DNA of 6,651 bases, from assembly GCA_964644025.1 (NCBI GenBank), contig CAZXVW010000214.1, positions 1-6,651 on the forward strand, read 5' to 3'. Within the stretch, counting starts at the first letter, position 1; each line of letters starts with the position of its first letter. Below the pieces are notes generated by a model. That model worked only from the letters and a program-made list of their open reading frames with translations, was not told the origin of the DNA and made no database searches. The DNA comes from CAZXVW01 sp964644025 (GTDB lineage Bacteria; Acidobacteriota; Terriglobia; Bryobacterales; Bryobacteraceae). Positions 1 through 6,424 of this stretch are shown here, piece after piece. A program made the translations under genes and the position numbers.

Positions 1-328
1 GCTCCGGCTCCGAGCCGCCCCTGCCGTTGCCGCCGCAGAGGCGCTGGTGCGTTTCTTTGTTGGTTCGGAGGCTGTGTGCGAACTACTCCCGCCGCTTTCG
101 CTGTCTCCCGGCCCCTTACGGACGGATTGCGGTCCGTTCGGCAGCCCCCCACCTTGAACTTCCCCGAGTGCCACCGCCGGCCCTTCCTCGGTTCCGTTTC
201 TCTGTTCCCCATCTGGGACTCCCTTCCATTCACTGCAAAGTGTCGCGTTTTGTCTGGCTCAGTTCTGGGTCCAGACCACTGTCTCTCCTCCGTTTCGCTC
301 CAGGACACCGGGGAGGAGTGGCGTACGT
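1..328. other. Left-edge region with no convincing gene
   Basis: This stretch lies downstream of the second radical SAM gene and is rich in C and T on the plus strand. A minus-strand frame opens at an ATG at 212 and stays open to the left edge (about 70 codons). A purine-rich GGAAGGGAG-like sequence precedes it by 6 bases. Its translation is dominated by Arg, Gly, Pro and Gln with no recognisable motif, which is what chance gives in GC-rich DNA. A second minus-strand frame (229 to 116, 37 codons) is equally unremarkable. Small inverted repeats are present (arms 118-123/132-137 and 285-291/312-318), but none has a T-tract of the kind an intrinsic terminator needs. I see no RNA gene or mobile-element end here. 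Confidence 0.4.
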
Positions 329-1294
329 TCAATTGTGGTGGAAGAGGGCGGCGAACTTCTCCGAGAGGGTGAAGATGTCGGCACCGCTGACCAGCCCGGC
401 CAGCTTGAACTTTCCGATCAACGCCAGACCCGCCGCCGCGAGGCAGCCGCACTCGGCGCAGACGGGCTTGCCGCCGAGCTGGCAGGGAGTGATGAGAGTG
501 GCGAGATCGGCGGCCACGCAGGTCGTCAGGCGGGCGAACATGCATTCGGCCGGCGAGGAGGGAGGGTGGCGGTAACCGCCGAGAACGCTTTCCGGGAGAT
601 GGACTTTCGGGAACCGGGGCCGGAGACGGGCAAGTCGCTCGATCGCCACCAGGCGGTCCCGGGCGCTCAGCCGCTCCTCGCTCCGTTCCCCTTTCTGGGG
701 CGTGTAGAGACTGAACCAGATCTTGCGGGCCTCCTGACGCCGCGACCAGTAGCTGGCGAACTCCTGCAGGTAGTCTTCACGCGACAACAGCTGCCGGGTA
801 ATCGTACAGTGGATGATGAGGCGATGACCGGCCATGTGTTCCAGGATCTTGGCGTAGGTGGCCGGCGACCGCCGCGCGTCGTGCTCGGGTTGGAGACCGT
901 CGACCGAGACTACCAGGTGGAGGTTCGGCAGCCGCGCCCAATGCCGGGGGATGGGGATCACGGCGCTGGTCACCAACTGCACCTCGATTCCCATGGCGTC
1001 CAGCTTCGGAATCAGCTCCTCCAGCTCGCGGAGGCGGACCAGCGGTTCGCCCCCCACCAGGGACACGTGCAAGGGGCGGAACCGGCGGACCAGCTCCAAC
1101 ACGCCTTCGACGAGTTCTTTTCCCCTGTGGTCTCTTAGCTGGCGGGTCGTCAGACCGTTGTTCAAATGGTCCGGGGCGTACGTGTAACAGCCCGGGCAAT
1201 GCAGCGGGCACTCTTTGGTGATCTCGACCGACAGGAAAGGTCGGTAACCCCGGAGCACGCGGCCCCAGGCGGGCAGGATTGCAGTTTTCTTCAC
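329..1294 (-). CDS. Radical SAM protein with cysteine-rich C-terminal domain
   Basis: This is a 321-residue radical SAM enzyme, which should bind a [4Fe-4S] cluster and cleave S-adenosylmethionine to start radical chemistry in the cytoplasm. The cluster motif CX3CX2C is at C29, C33 and C36 (CPLHCPGC), close to the N-terminus. The SAM-binding GGEP motif is at residues 81-84, and a strand with VVSVDGLQPEHD follows at about 128-139. The C-terminal part carries C251, C259, C271, C279, C282 and C284, a spacing that suggests a twitch/SPASM-like domain with an auxiliary Fe-S cluster, though it is not a textbook SPASM pattern. The start is a GTG, because an in-frame stop lies seven codons upstream and no ATG is available before the cluster motif. 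The nearest AGAGGG is about 14 bases away, so the ribosome binding site is poor. It follows another radical SAM gene by 111 bases on the same strand and is probably co-transcribed. The substrate is unknown; a MoaA-like or peptide-modifying role are both possible. Confidence 0.88.
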   Translation of the reverse strand: MKKTAILPAWGRVLRGYRPFLSVEITKECPLHCPGCYTYAPDHLNNGLTTRQLRDHRGKELVEGVLELVRRFRPLHVSLVGGEPLVRLRELEELIPKLDAMGIEVQLVTSAVIPIPRHWARLPNLHLVVSVDGLQPEHDARRSPATYAKILEHMAGHRLIIHCTITRQLLSREDYLQEFASYWSRRQEARKIWFSLYTPQKGERSEERLSARDRLVAIERLARLRPRFPKVHLPESVLGGYRHPPSSPAECMFARLTTCVAADLATLITPCQLGGKPVCAECGCLAAAGLALIGKFKLAGLVSGADIFTLSEKFAALFHHN

Positions 1295-1405
1295 AGTGCG
1301 GCTTTCTACCCTCTATCATCTCAGGCGGGGGAGTTCCCGGGCTGGCCGCCGGCCGCGGCGCTCTGCCGCCGTCCAGGGCGCCAAGCGCACCAGCCGCAAG
1401 CGAAT

Positions 1406-2716
1406 TCACTCTTCGTCGAAGCTGCCAGTGGTCCCCTGGAAGCCGTGCAGGGCCTGCTTGAGCACCCATTTGGCGGCCCGGCCGAGATGGTAACAGTAGG
1501 CCAGGTTGTGATTCAGCGTCGAAAAACAGTGCTGCTGGCAGGTCTCTTTCATCTCGTCGAGTTGCGCCTTATCGAATTTCGGCTGTTCGACGGTGCCCCA
1601 GTCATAGGTGGCCGAATACATCGGGAAGCAGGGAGCCAGCGTTCCGTCAGTGCGGATAATGAGGGAGTTCTGCCCGGCCCGGCAATCCCACTGCTGAAGC
1701 TTGCCGCGCATGAACTCTTTCATCTGCTGGAGGCGGGGAACCGAGTTGACCATTTTGTAGCCGGAACGGTTCTTTTCGATCAGCCAGTCGATCACCTCGT
1801 CCACCTTCGGCCAGTCTTCGGGCGTAATGAAGGTGCTGTTGTCGTCCTGATGCCGGAAGTGCTTTTCCTCGAGCATCGGGGACTCGTTGATGTGATAATC
1901 GGTGACAATGCCGTTGTCGTAAGCGATCTCGGTTAACCGTTTGACGTCCTCCAGGTTGATGCGCGTGATATTGATGTTCAAAAAGACGCTGTAATCATAA
2001 ACGTATTGTTTCTTGATGAGATAGTCGAAATACGGACGGATGGGATTGAGCGCCTTGGGGAGTTCCGGGCGGTCCTCGATCGAGTCCACGCCGAGGTTGA
2101 TGGTGGCGACGCCGGCGTCGCCCAGCCGGTCAATCACTTCCGGCCGCATCAGGCGCCCGTTGGTGGGCACGTAGATCCAGAAGCCTTTCCTGGCGGCGTA
2201 GTAGACGACCTTGTGGACGAACAAGGGGCGGAGAAGCACTTCGCCGCCCATTAGTGCGAGGACGCGGCAGCCGGTCTCATGCAACCAGTCGATGGCGCGC
2301 CGGGCGGTGTCCTCGCTCATGCCTTTTACGCGGTTATCGAAAGCCCAGCAGTAATGGCAGTCCAGGTTGCATTTCCATTCGGTGAACAAGTAGGCGATGA
2401 TCGGATGAAACTCGCCTGGCAGCACCCGGGAACGAATATAAGGATACAGCCACCCGCGCATGGCGCGGCGTACCATCCAAAAATCAACTCGTTTCCGGTA
2501 TGGGGTGGGACCTGTCGGTAGTTTTTTCGGATCAGGTTCCACATCCCCCAGTAGCTCTGGGTGTTGTGGGAACACTGGTTCGGGTAACGTTTTCAGTTCC
2601 CGCTGGGGCAACCCAGCCGGCTGGCGGGGTGGAGTGGTCAGAGTGTGGTGGAGCTTCTCATCCAGCCGAAATGAGGGTGCAGAGGTCTTGCTGTGCTGCT
2701 GCACTGGTGATGCCAT
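1406..2716 (-). CDS. Radical SAM/SPASM domain protein
   Basis: This is a 436-residue radical SAM enzyme and the first gene of the leftward unit. The first 85 residues or so are polar and Pro-rich with no recognised domain. The cluster motif is C116, C120, C123 (CNLDCHYCW), and the glycine-rich SAM motif is at 157-160, reading GGEV rather than the usual GGEP. A C-terminal SPASM-type segment has C345 and C363 in a CX12GX4C arrangement, then C393, C397 and C408, which fits one or more auxiliary [4Fe-4S] clusters. SPASM enzymes typically modify peptides or proteins (for example PqqE and the anaerobic sulfatase-maturating enzymes), so a macromolecular substrate is a reasonable but unproven inference. 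I chose the ATG at 2716 because AAGGAG lies 8 bases upstream; the frame is open to an ATG at 2851, but that extension is low-complexity and has no such site. I recognise the overall sequence style from uncharacterised acidobacterial radical SAM proteins and cannot assign a reaction. Confidence 0.9.
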   Translation of the reverse strand: MASPVQQHSKTSAPSFRLDEKLHHTLTTPPRQPAGLPQRELKTLPEPVFPQHPELLGDVEPDPKKLPTGPTPYRKRVDFWMVRRAMRGWLYPYIRSRVLPGEFHPIIAYLFTEWKCNLDCHYCWAFDNRVKGMSEDTARRAIDWLHETGCRVLALMGGEVLLRPLFVHKVVYYAARKGFWIYVPTNGRLMRPEVIDRLGDAGVATINLGVDSIEDRPELPKALNPIRPYFDYLIKKQYVYDYSVFLNINITRINLEDVKRLTEIAYDNGIVTDYHINESPMLEEKHFRHQDDNSTFITPEDWPKVDEVIDWLIEKNRSGYKMVNSVPRLQQMKEFMRGKLQQWDCRAGQNSLIIRTDGTLAPCFPMYSATYDWGTVEQPKFDKAQLDEMKETCQQHCFSTLNHNLAYCYHLGRAAKWVLKQALHGFQGTTGSFDEE

Positions 2717-2724
2717 AATCTGGT

Positions 2725-2730
2725 CTCCTT
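2725..2730 (-). promoter_or_regulatory. Ribosome binding site of the first radical SAM gene
   Basis: The minus strand reads AAGGAG here, with 8 bases before the ATG at 2716. It is a near-perfect Shine-Dalgarno match and the main reason to prefer 2716 over the in-frame ATG 135 bases upstream. Confidence 0.8.
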
Positions 2731-2821
2731 GTGTTCGACATAACGTCTGTAAAGGGGTGAGCGCAAGGCGGCGCACCCGGGAGCAATGATGCACCAGGAC
2801 CGGAAATGTGACTGGCGGATT

Positions 2822-2838
2822 CAGCGGGAAGCCCGCTG
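2822..2838. repeat. Short inverted repeat in the radical SAM leader
   Basis: CAGCGGG and CCCGCTG form a perfect 7-bp stem with a 3-base loop, GC-rich enough to fold stably. It lies about 106 bases upstream of the radical SAM start and would be in its 5' leader if transcription starts further right. No T-tract follows on either strand, so it is not a standard terminator. A protein site or a leader structure are possible; chance is not excluded in this GC-rich DNA. Confidence 0.4.
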
Positions 2839-2979
2839 GCTCGCGAGGCAACTGCGGTGCCGACCGCCAGCATAGTGAGGCGCATCATTGTCACCTGTGC
2901 TCTCGTCATCCCCCACCTAAATAAGACGAGCGCTCTAGAAGCCCTGGTAGCGGAAACAGAGACTGTTCTGGCCGACCGG

Positions 2980-2998
2980 CGGGAGGCTTTTTCTCCCG
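2980..2998. repeat. Inverted repeat with T-rich loop in the intergenic region
   Basis: CGGGAG (2980-2985) and CTCCCG (2993-2998) can pair around a 7-base loop GCTTTTT. The T-run is in the loop and not after the stem, so this does not have intrinsic-terminator form. It sits about 50 bases upstream of the rightward promoter. Its function is unknown. Confidence 0.35.
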
Positions 2999-3045
2999 GC
3001 CACCGGCGCCAGAGGGGTTTCTGATTTCACGATCCAGGCTTCCTG

Positions 3046-3073
3046 TTGGCATCGTACCAAAGCGTGCTAGAAT
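3046..3073 (+). promoter_or_regulatory. Probable sigma-70-type promoter for the TetR-receptor unit
   Basis: TTGGCA (3046-3051) and TAGAAT (3068-3073) are separated by 16 bases, a good match to the TTGACA/TATAAT consensus with one mismatch in each dominant position set. The expected transcription start would fall at about 3079-3082, inside the palindrome that follows. The local drop in G+C supports a promoter. This is motif-based and unconfirmed. Confidence 0.65.
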
Positions 3074-3077
3074 TGTA

Positions 3078-3093
3078 AAGTGAGTACTCACTT
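3078..3093. promoter_or_regulatory. Perfect 16-bp palindrome, probable TetR operator
   Basis: AAGTGAGTACTCACTT is a perfect 16-base palindrome with no central gap. It begins 4 bases after the -10 element and covers the predicted transcription start, 33 bases upstream of the TetR start codon. TetR-family dimers commonly bind such palindromes of about 15-20 bp and repress their own promoter by blocking RNA polymerase. The position, symmetry and adjacent regulator make autoregulation the simplest reading. Confidence 0.75.
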
Positions 3094-3114
3094 CGGAGCT
3101 GGCAGGTGCTCCGT

Positions 3115-3119
3115 GGAGG
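3115..3119 (+). promoter_or_regulatory. Ribosome binding site of the TetR gene
   Basis: GGAGG lies 7 bases before the ATG at 3127, within a longer purine run. It supports that start over the in-frame GTG at 3106, which would place this site inside the coding region, and over the ATG at 3136. Confidence 0.75.
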
Positions 3120-3126
3120 GAGGGCA

Positions 3127-3819
3127 ATGAGCAGAATGGAGCAGCAAAGGTCTCAGTTGGGCACGGCCGACGGCGCTCCGCACAAGCGCCAGCGCCTGGC
3201 CGCGAAAGATCGCCGACGGCAGTTGATCCTCGCGGCGATTCAGGTTTTCGCGCAAAAGGGGTTCCGGGGCACCACGACGAAGGAGATCGCCGCCGCGGCG
3301 GGGGTGGCCGAGGCGATGATCTACCGGCATTTTGCCACCAAGGAGGATCTGTATTCGGCGATTCTGGACTACCAGGCGGAGCAGATCGATACCGAGGCCT
3401 GGCTCGGAGAACTGAAAGAGTACGCGCAGAAGCGCGACGACGAGGGATTGTTCATCACGGTGGCGAAACGGGTTTTTCTGCAGTATCAGGGGGGGCGCGA
3501 ATTCCTATCGCTGATGCTCCGCTCCGCGCTGGAGGGCCACGAGCTGGCACCGAAGTTCCTGAGGCGGCAGATTCTGCCCTTGCATAGTTACCTGGTCCGG
3601 TACGTGATCGAGAGGCAGCGGGAGGGAGCCTTCCGGCAATGTGACGCGGAGGCGGCGGTGCGGGCTTTCGAGGGGATGCTGAATCACTGCGGAATGGTTA
3701 ACGAGCTATTCGACTCCGAGATTCTGGGGGTTTCTCCAGAAGCAGTGGTTTCGACTTTCACGGATATCTTTCTCCATGGAATCGAGTTGCCAGAGGGTGA
3801 AAAGGCGCAGTCCATTTAG
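3127..3819 (+). CDS. TetR/AcrR family transcriptional regulator
   Basis: This is a 230-residue one-component regulator of normal family length. The N-terminal DNA-binding domain covers roughly residues 30-77. A basic stretch leads into helix 1 (RRQLILAAIQVFAQKGFRG), then the helix-turn-helix with TTTKEIAAAAGVAEAMIYRHF and the typical closing KEDLY at 72-76. The rest is helical and diverges, as expected for the ligand-binding and dimerisation domain, so the inducer cannot be predicted. The ATG at 3127 was chosen for its strong ribosome binding site. The gene is preceded by a promoter with an overlapping perfect palindrome, so it probably represses itself. An Oar-like receptor follows after 65 bases on the same strand, and no terminator is visible between them, so the receptor is the likely target. 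Divergent radical SAM genes are a second possible target. Confidence 0.93.
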   Translation: MSRMEQQRSQLGTADGAPHKRQRLAAKDRRRQLILAAIQVFAQKGFRGTTTKEIAAAAGVAEAMIYRHFATKEDLYSAILDYQAEQIDTEAWLGELKEYAQKRDDEGLFITVAKRVFLQYQGGREFLSLMLRSALEGHELAPKFLRRQILPLHSYLVRYVIERQREGAFRQCDAEAAVRAFEGMLNHCGMVNELFDSEILGVSPEAVVSTFTDIFLHGIELPEGEKAQSI

Positions 3820-3849
3820 GGAGCCGGGCTTGCGGCAGGGCGTACAGCG

Positions 3850-3869
3850 GTGAAACGGGGAAATTTCAC
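3850..3869. repeat. Inverted repeat upstream of the receptor gene
   Basis: GTGAAA (3850-3855) and TTTCAC (3864-3869) are perfect 6-base arms around an 8-base spacer. They end 3 bases before the receptor's ribosome binding site. In RNA this would be a weak hairpin that might affect translation; in DNA it could be a second protein site. It is unlike the 3078-3093 palindrome beyond the GTGA/TCAC ends. No T-tract follows. Confidence 0.4.
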
Positions 3870-3872
3870 GGT

Positions 3873-3877
3873 GAGGA
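3873..3877 (+). promoter_or_regulatory. Ribosome binding site of the receptor gene
   Basis: GAGGA lies 7 bases before the ATG at 3885, which also starts a good signal peptide, so the start is well supported. Confidence 0.65.
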
Positions 3878-3884
3878 ACAGCCG

Positions 3885-6416
3885 ATGAGAAAGCCGGTCC
3901 GTACACTCCTACTGGTGGCGCTCGGCGTGTTGCCATTGATGGCGGCCATGAGCATGATGGCCCTGACGGCACGGGGCCGGGCCGGTTCGCCGGGTGATTC
4001 GACGGCCCCGGGAGTCCTGGAGGGCGAAGTTTTCAGCATTGCGCCGAACGGCGAGCGGTACCTGATCCCCGGCGCCCAGGTGAAGCTGCTGCCCGAGGAG
4101 CCGGAGCTTCGGCCGTTGGAGGCGGCCTCGGACGCCACGGGCCAATACAGGATCGAAACCGTTCCCCCGGGCCGGTACCGGCTCGCGGCGGAATCCGGGG
4201 GAATGAAAGCGGATGAGCAGTGGGTTGTTGTTTCAGCGGGGGAAACCTTGACGGTGGACATCGAGTTGAAGCTGGCCGTGGTGAAACAGAGCGTGGAGGT
4301 ATCGGCGACCGTGGAAGGCATTGATACCAGCGAATCCTCGGCGACCGGCACGGTGGAATCGGCCCCCATCGAGGACGCCCCGAAGCTGAACGCGCGGTTC
4401 ACGGATGTCTTGCCCCTGCTGCCGGGCGTGGTGCGAGGTCCGGACGGACTGATCAACATGAAAGGCGCCCGGACAACGCAGAGCGGTTCGCTGGTCAACA
4501 GCGCCAACGTGACCGATCCGGTCACCGGCGGCGCGGCGGTGAACCTGCCGGTGGACGTGGTTTCCAGCGTGAAGGTCCTCTCAAGCCCCTACGACCCGGA
4601 ATACGGCAAATTCGCCGGGGCCGTTTCCCTGGCTGACACGCGATCGGCCGACTTCCGCTCGTTCCACCTCCAATTCCAGAACTTCTTCCCGCGGTTCCGG
4701 TGGCGGGAGGGCCACTGGGTGGGTCTGGAGTCGACGACGCCGCGGCTGACCATGACCGGGCCGCTGGTGCGGGACCGGGTGGCCATCCTGCAATCAGTGG
4801 AATACCGGTTCGTCCGGCCCGAGATCCAGAACGCCGGTCTGCCGCCGCTGGAGCGGGACACGAAGCTGGAAAGCCTGGATTCCTACACGCAGGCGGACAT
4901 TCAGCTCAGCGACCGCCACACGGCGGCGGTGAGTTTTTCCCTCTATCCGCAGAAGCAGGACTTCTTCGGGCTGAACACGTTCACCCCGCAGCAGGCGACT
5001 CCGAACCTCCACCAGCGGGGTCACTTGCTGTCGATTCACGACACTTACGCTTTCCGGTCGGGTGGGGTGATCGAGTCGCAAGTGAACCTAAAAACCTTCG
5101 ACATGGATGTGAAGGCGAACTCCTACGCCCGGTACCGGCTTGGAATCGAAAGGGCAACAGGGGGCTACTTCAACTTGCAGGACCGGGACACGGCGCGTTA
5201 CGAGGTCCGGGAACTCTACCACACGAGGCCGCTCGCCGGCGACGGGCAGCACCTGGTGAAGGCGGGTTTCGTGTTCGACCGGAACACTTACGACGGGCGC
5301 CAGATTTTCCATCCGGTAGATGTTTTGGGAGCGGGTGACCGCCTGGTTTCGCGGGTGAGGTTCTCCGAGCCGGCGCCGGTGCGGGTCCGGCAGAACGAGT
5401 ACGCGCTTTTCGTTCAGGACAAATGGCAGGTGGGGCCGCGTCTCACCGCGGACGTTGGTCTTCGTTACGACCGCGACTCGGTGGCCGGGGAGAATAACTT
5501 AGCGCCCCGGCTGGGATTCGCGTATATGTTGAGTTCGAAAAGGCCAACGGTTCTCCGGGGGGGTGTCGGCCTGTTTTATGACAAGGTGACGCTGAATATC
5601 CCGACGTTTTTGCAGTTGCNNNNNNNNNNGCGCACCGAGACGCTGTTCACTGCGGACGGTGGCGTGCTGGAGGCATTCGGCTACCGGCACCGGTTCGGGA
5701 GCAGGATCCGAAATCCACGCAGCCTGGGCTGGAGCCTTCAGCTCGAGCGGGAAATGGTGAACAACCTGTTCCTGCGCGCCGGTTTCCAGCAACGCAACAC
5801 GATTCGGGCTTTTCTCGTGGAGCCGAAGCGGACGCCCGAGGGCGATTTCCTCGTACTGGAGAACACCGGCCGCGACCGGTACCGGGAGTTCGAGGTCACG
5901 GCGCGGTACCGGATGGGCGGGCAGAGTCAGGTGACGGCTTCTTACGTACGCTCGTCGGCCATCGGAGATTTGAACGATTTCAATAGTTTCTTCGGCAACC
6001 TGGTGACGCCGTTCGTGCGCCCGAACGAGCGCTCGCGGCTGGCGTTCGACGCGCCCAACCGGTTCCTGTTCTGGGCGGATCTCGACGCCCCGGCCAAGAT
6101 CACGGTCTCGCCGGTGCTGGATGTCCACACCGGCTTTCCGTATTCGGTGGTGGATGAGCAGCGAAATTTCGTGGGGTCACGGAACCGGGCCGGCCGCTTT
6201 CCCCGGTTCGCGGCGTTGGACCTGCAGGTGGTCAAGCAATTCACCTTGCCGAAGACACACGGAAAGTACAAGGCGCGCGCCGGCGTGCGAGTTTTCAACT
6301 TGCTGAATAGTTACAACCCCCGCGACCTTCAGAACAATCTGGCCAGCCCCCGCTTCGGCACATTCTTTAACTCGCGGGACCGGATGTGGCGGGGAAAATT
6401 CGAGATTCTCTTTTGA
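3885..6416 (+). CDS. Oar-like TonB-dependent outer-membrane receptor
   Basis: This 843-codon gene encodes an outer-membrane beta-barrel expected to take up a large or scarce substrate using energy from TonB-ExbB-ExbD. A signal peptide is visible (basic MRKPVR, then a hydrophobic run to about residue 28). Residues about 44-130 form a carboxypeptidase-regulatory-like beta-sandwich (GEVF, then DATGQYRIETVPPGRYRL). A plug-like domain follows at about 145-255, with DVLPLLPGVVRGPDG and the SSPYDPEYGKFAGA motif. The barrel runs to the end, with alternating strands rich in aromatics and Arg, and finishes in KFEILF with the C-terminal Phe typical of outer-membrane proteins. At 843 residues it is shorter than the 1000-1200 common for this type. 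I see no clear TonB box. Ten N bases fall at codons 579-582, so the sequence there is unknown although both sides share one frame. It lies 65 bases after the TetR gene and is probably under its control. The substrate is not predictable. Confidence 0.92.
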   Translation: MRKPVRTLLLVALGVLPLMAAMSMMALTARGRAGSPGDSTAPGVLEGEVFSIAPNGERYLIPGAQVKLLPEEPELRPLEAASDATGQYRIETVPPGRYRLAAESGGMKADEQWVVVSAGETLTVDIELKLAVVKQSVEVSATVEGIDTSESSATGTVESAPIEDAPKLNARFTDVLPLLPGVVRGPDGLINMKGARTTQSGSLVNSANVTDPVTGGAAVNLPVDVVSSVKVLSSPYDPEYGKFAGAVSLADTRSADFRSFHLQFQNFFPRFRWREGHWVGLESTTPRLTMTGPLVRDRVAILQSVEYRFVRPEIQNAGLPPLERDTKLESLDSYTQADIQLSDRHTAAVSFSLYPQKQDFFGLNTFTPQQATPNLHQRGHLLSIHDTYAFRSGGVIESQVNLKTFDMDVKANSYARYRLGIERATGGYFNLQDRDTARYEVRELYHTRPLAGDGQHLVKAGFVFDRNTYDGRQIFHPVDVLGAGDRLVSRVRFSEPAPVRVRQNEYALFVQDKWQVGPRLTADVGLRYDRDSVAGENNLAPRLGFAYMLSSKRPTVLRGGVGLFYDKVTLNIPTFLQLXXXXRTETLFTADGGVLEAFGYRHRFGSRIRNPRSLGWSLQLEREMVNNLFLRAGFQQRNTIRAFLVEPKRTPEGDFLVLENTGRDRYREFEVTARYRMGGQSQVTASYVRSSAIGDLNDFNSFFGNLVTPFVRPNERSRLAFDAPNRFLFWADLDAPAKITVSPVLDVHTGFPYSVVDEQRNFVGSRNRAGRFPRFAALDLQVVKQFTLPKTHGKYKARAGVRVFNLLNSYNPRDLQNNLASPRFGTFFNSRDRMWRGKFEILF
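5620..5629. other. Ten-base N run (assembly gap)
   Basis: Ten undetermined bases interrupt the receptor barrel. Runs of exactly ten N are a common scaffolding convention, so the true gap length may differ. The reading frame stays open and barrel-like on both sides, and a ten-base filler keeps it in frame, so a frameshift is unlikely but not excluded. Confidence 0.97.
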
Positions 6417-6424
6417 GCGGTGGT

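Larger units (their letters stand above)
2717..3126. other. Divergent intergenic region between radical SAM and TetR units
   Basis: This region of about 410 bases separates the two divergent units and must hold both promoters. The rightward promoter and operator near 3046-3093 are clear. I could not find a convincing leftward promoter: TTGCGC and TTATGT sit about 17 bases apart just upstream of the radical SAM ribosome binding site, but both match consensus poorly. The leader of the radical SAM gene contains a 7-bp hairpin (2822-2828 with 2832-2838), and another stem with 6-bp arms lies at 2980-2985/2993-2998. Short minus-strand open frames (2909 to 2658 and 3127 to 2906) cross the region, but neither has a recognisable product. 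Confidence 0.6.

Noticed and set aside
285..318. Possible terminator hairpin after the second radical SAM gene (CTCCTCC/GGAGGAG)
   Set aside because: The 7-bp arms are separated by a 20-base loop and no T-tract follows, so it lacks the form of an intrinsic terminator.
27..575. 182-codon plus-strand open frame at the left edge
   Set aside because: It runs antisense into the second radical SAM gene, has a composition of Arg, Pro and Ser expected by chance in GC-rich DNA, and shows no domain.
335..1138. 267-codon plus-strand open frame
   Set aside because: It lies entirely antisense to the second radical SAM gene, whose motifs are clear. Long antisense frames are common at this G+C content.
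777..1469. 230-codon minus-strand open frame overlapping both radical SAM genes
   Set aside because: It is a shifted frame of the real genes, rich in Arg, Pro and Gly without motifs.
1166..1936. 256-codon plus-strand open frame
   Set aside because: It is antisense to the first radical SAM gene and the gap after it, with no recognisable domain.
2906..3127. 73-codon minus-strand open frame in the intergenic region
   Set aside because: It covers the rightward promoter, palindrome and TetR ribosome binding site and has no motif.
3866..4525. 219-codon minus-strand open frame
   Set aside because: It is antisense to the receptor's signal peptide, regulatory-like domain and plug, and its Ser/Thr-rich translation has no domain.
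5499..6128. 209-codon minus-strand open frame across the assembly gap
   Set aside because: It is antisense to the receptor barrel and crosses the N run; the receptor frame explains the sequence.
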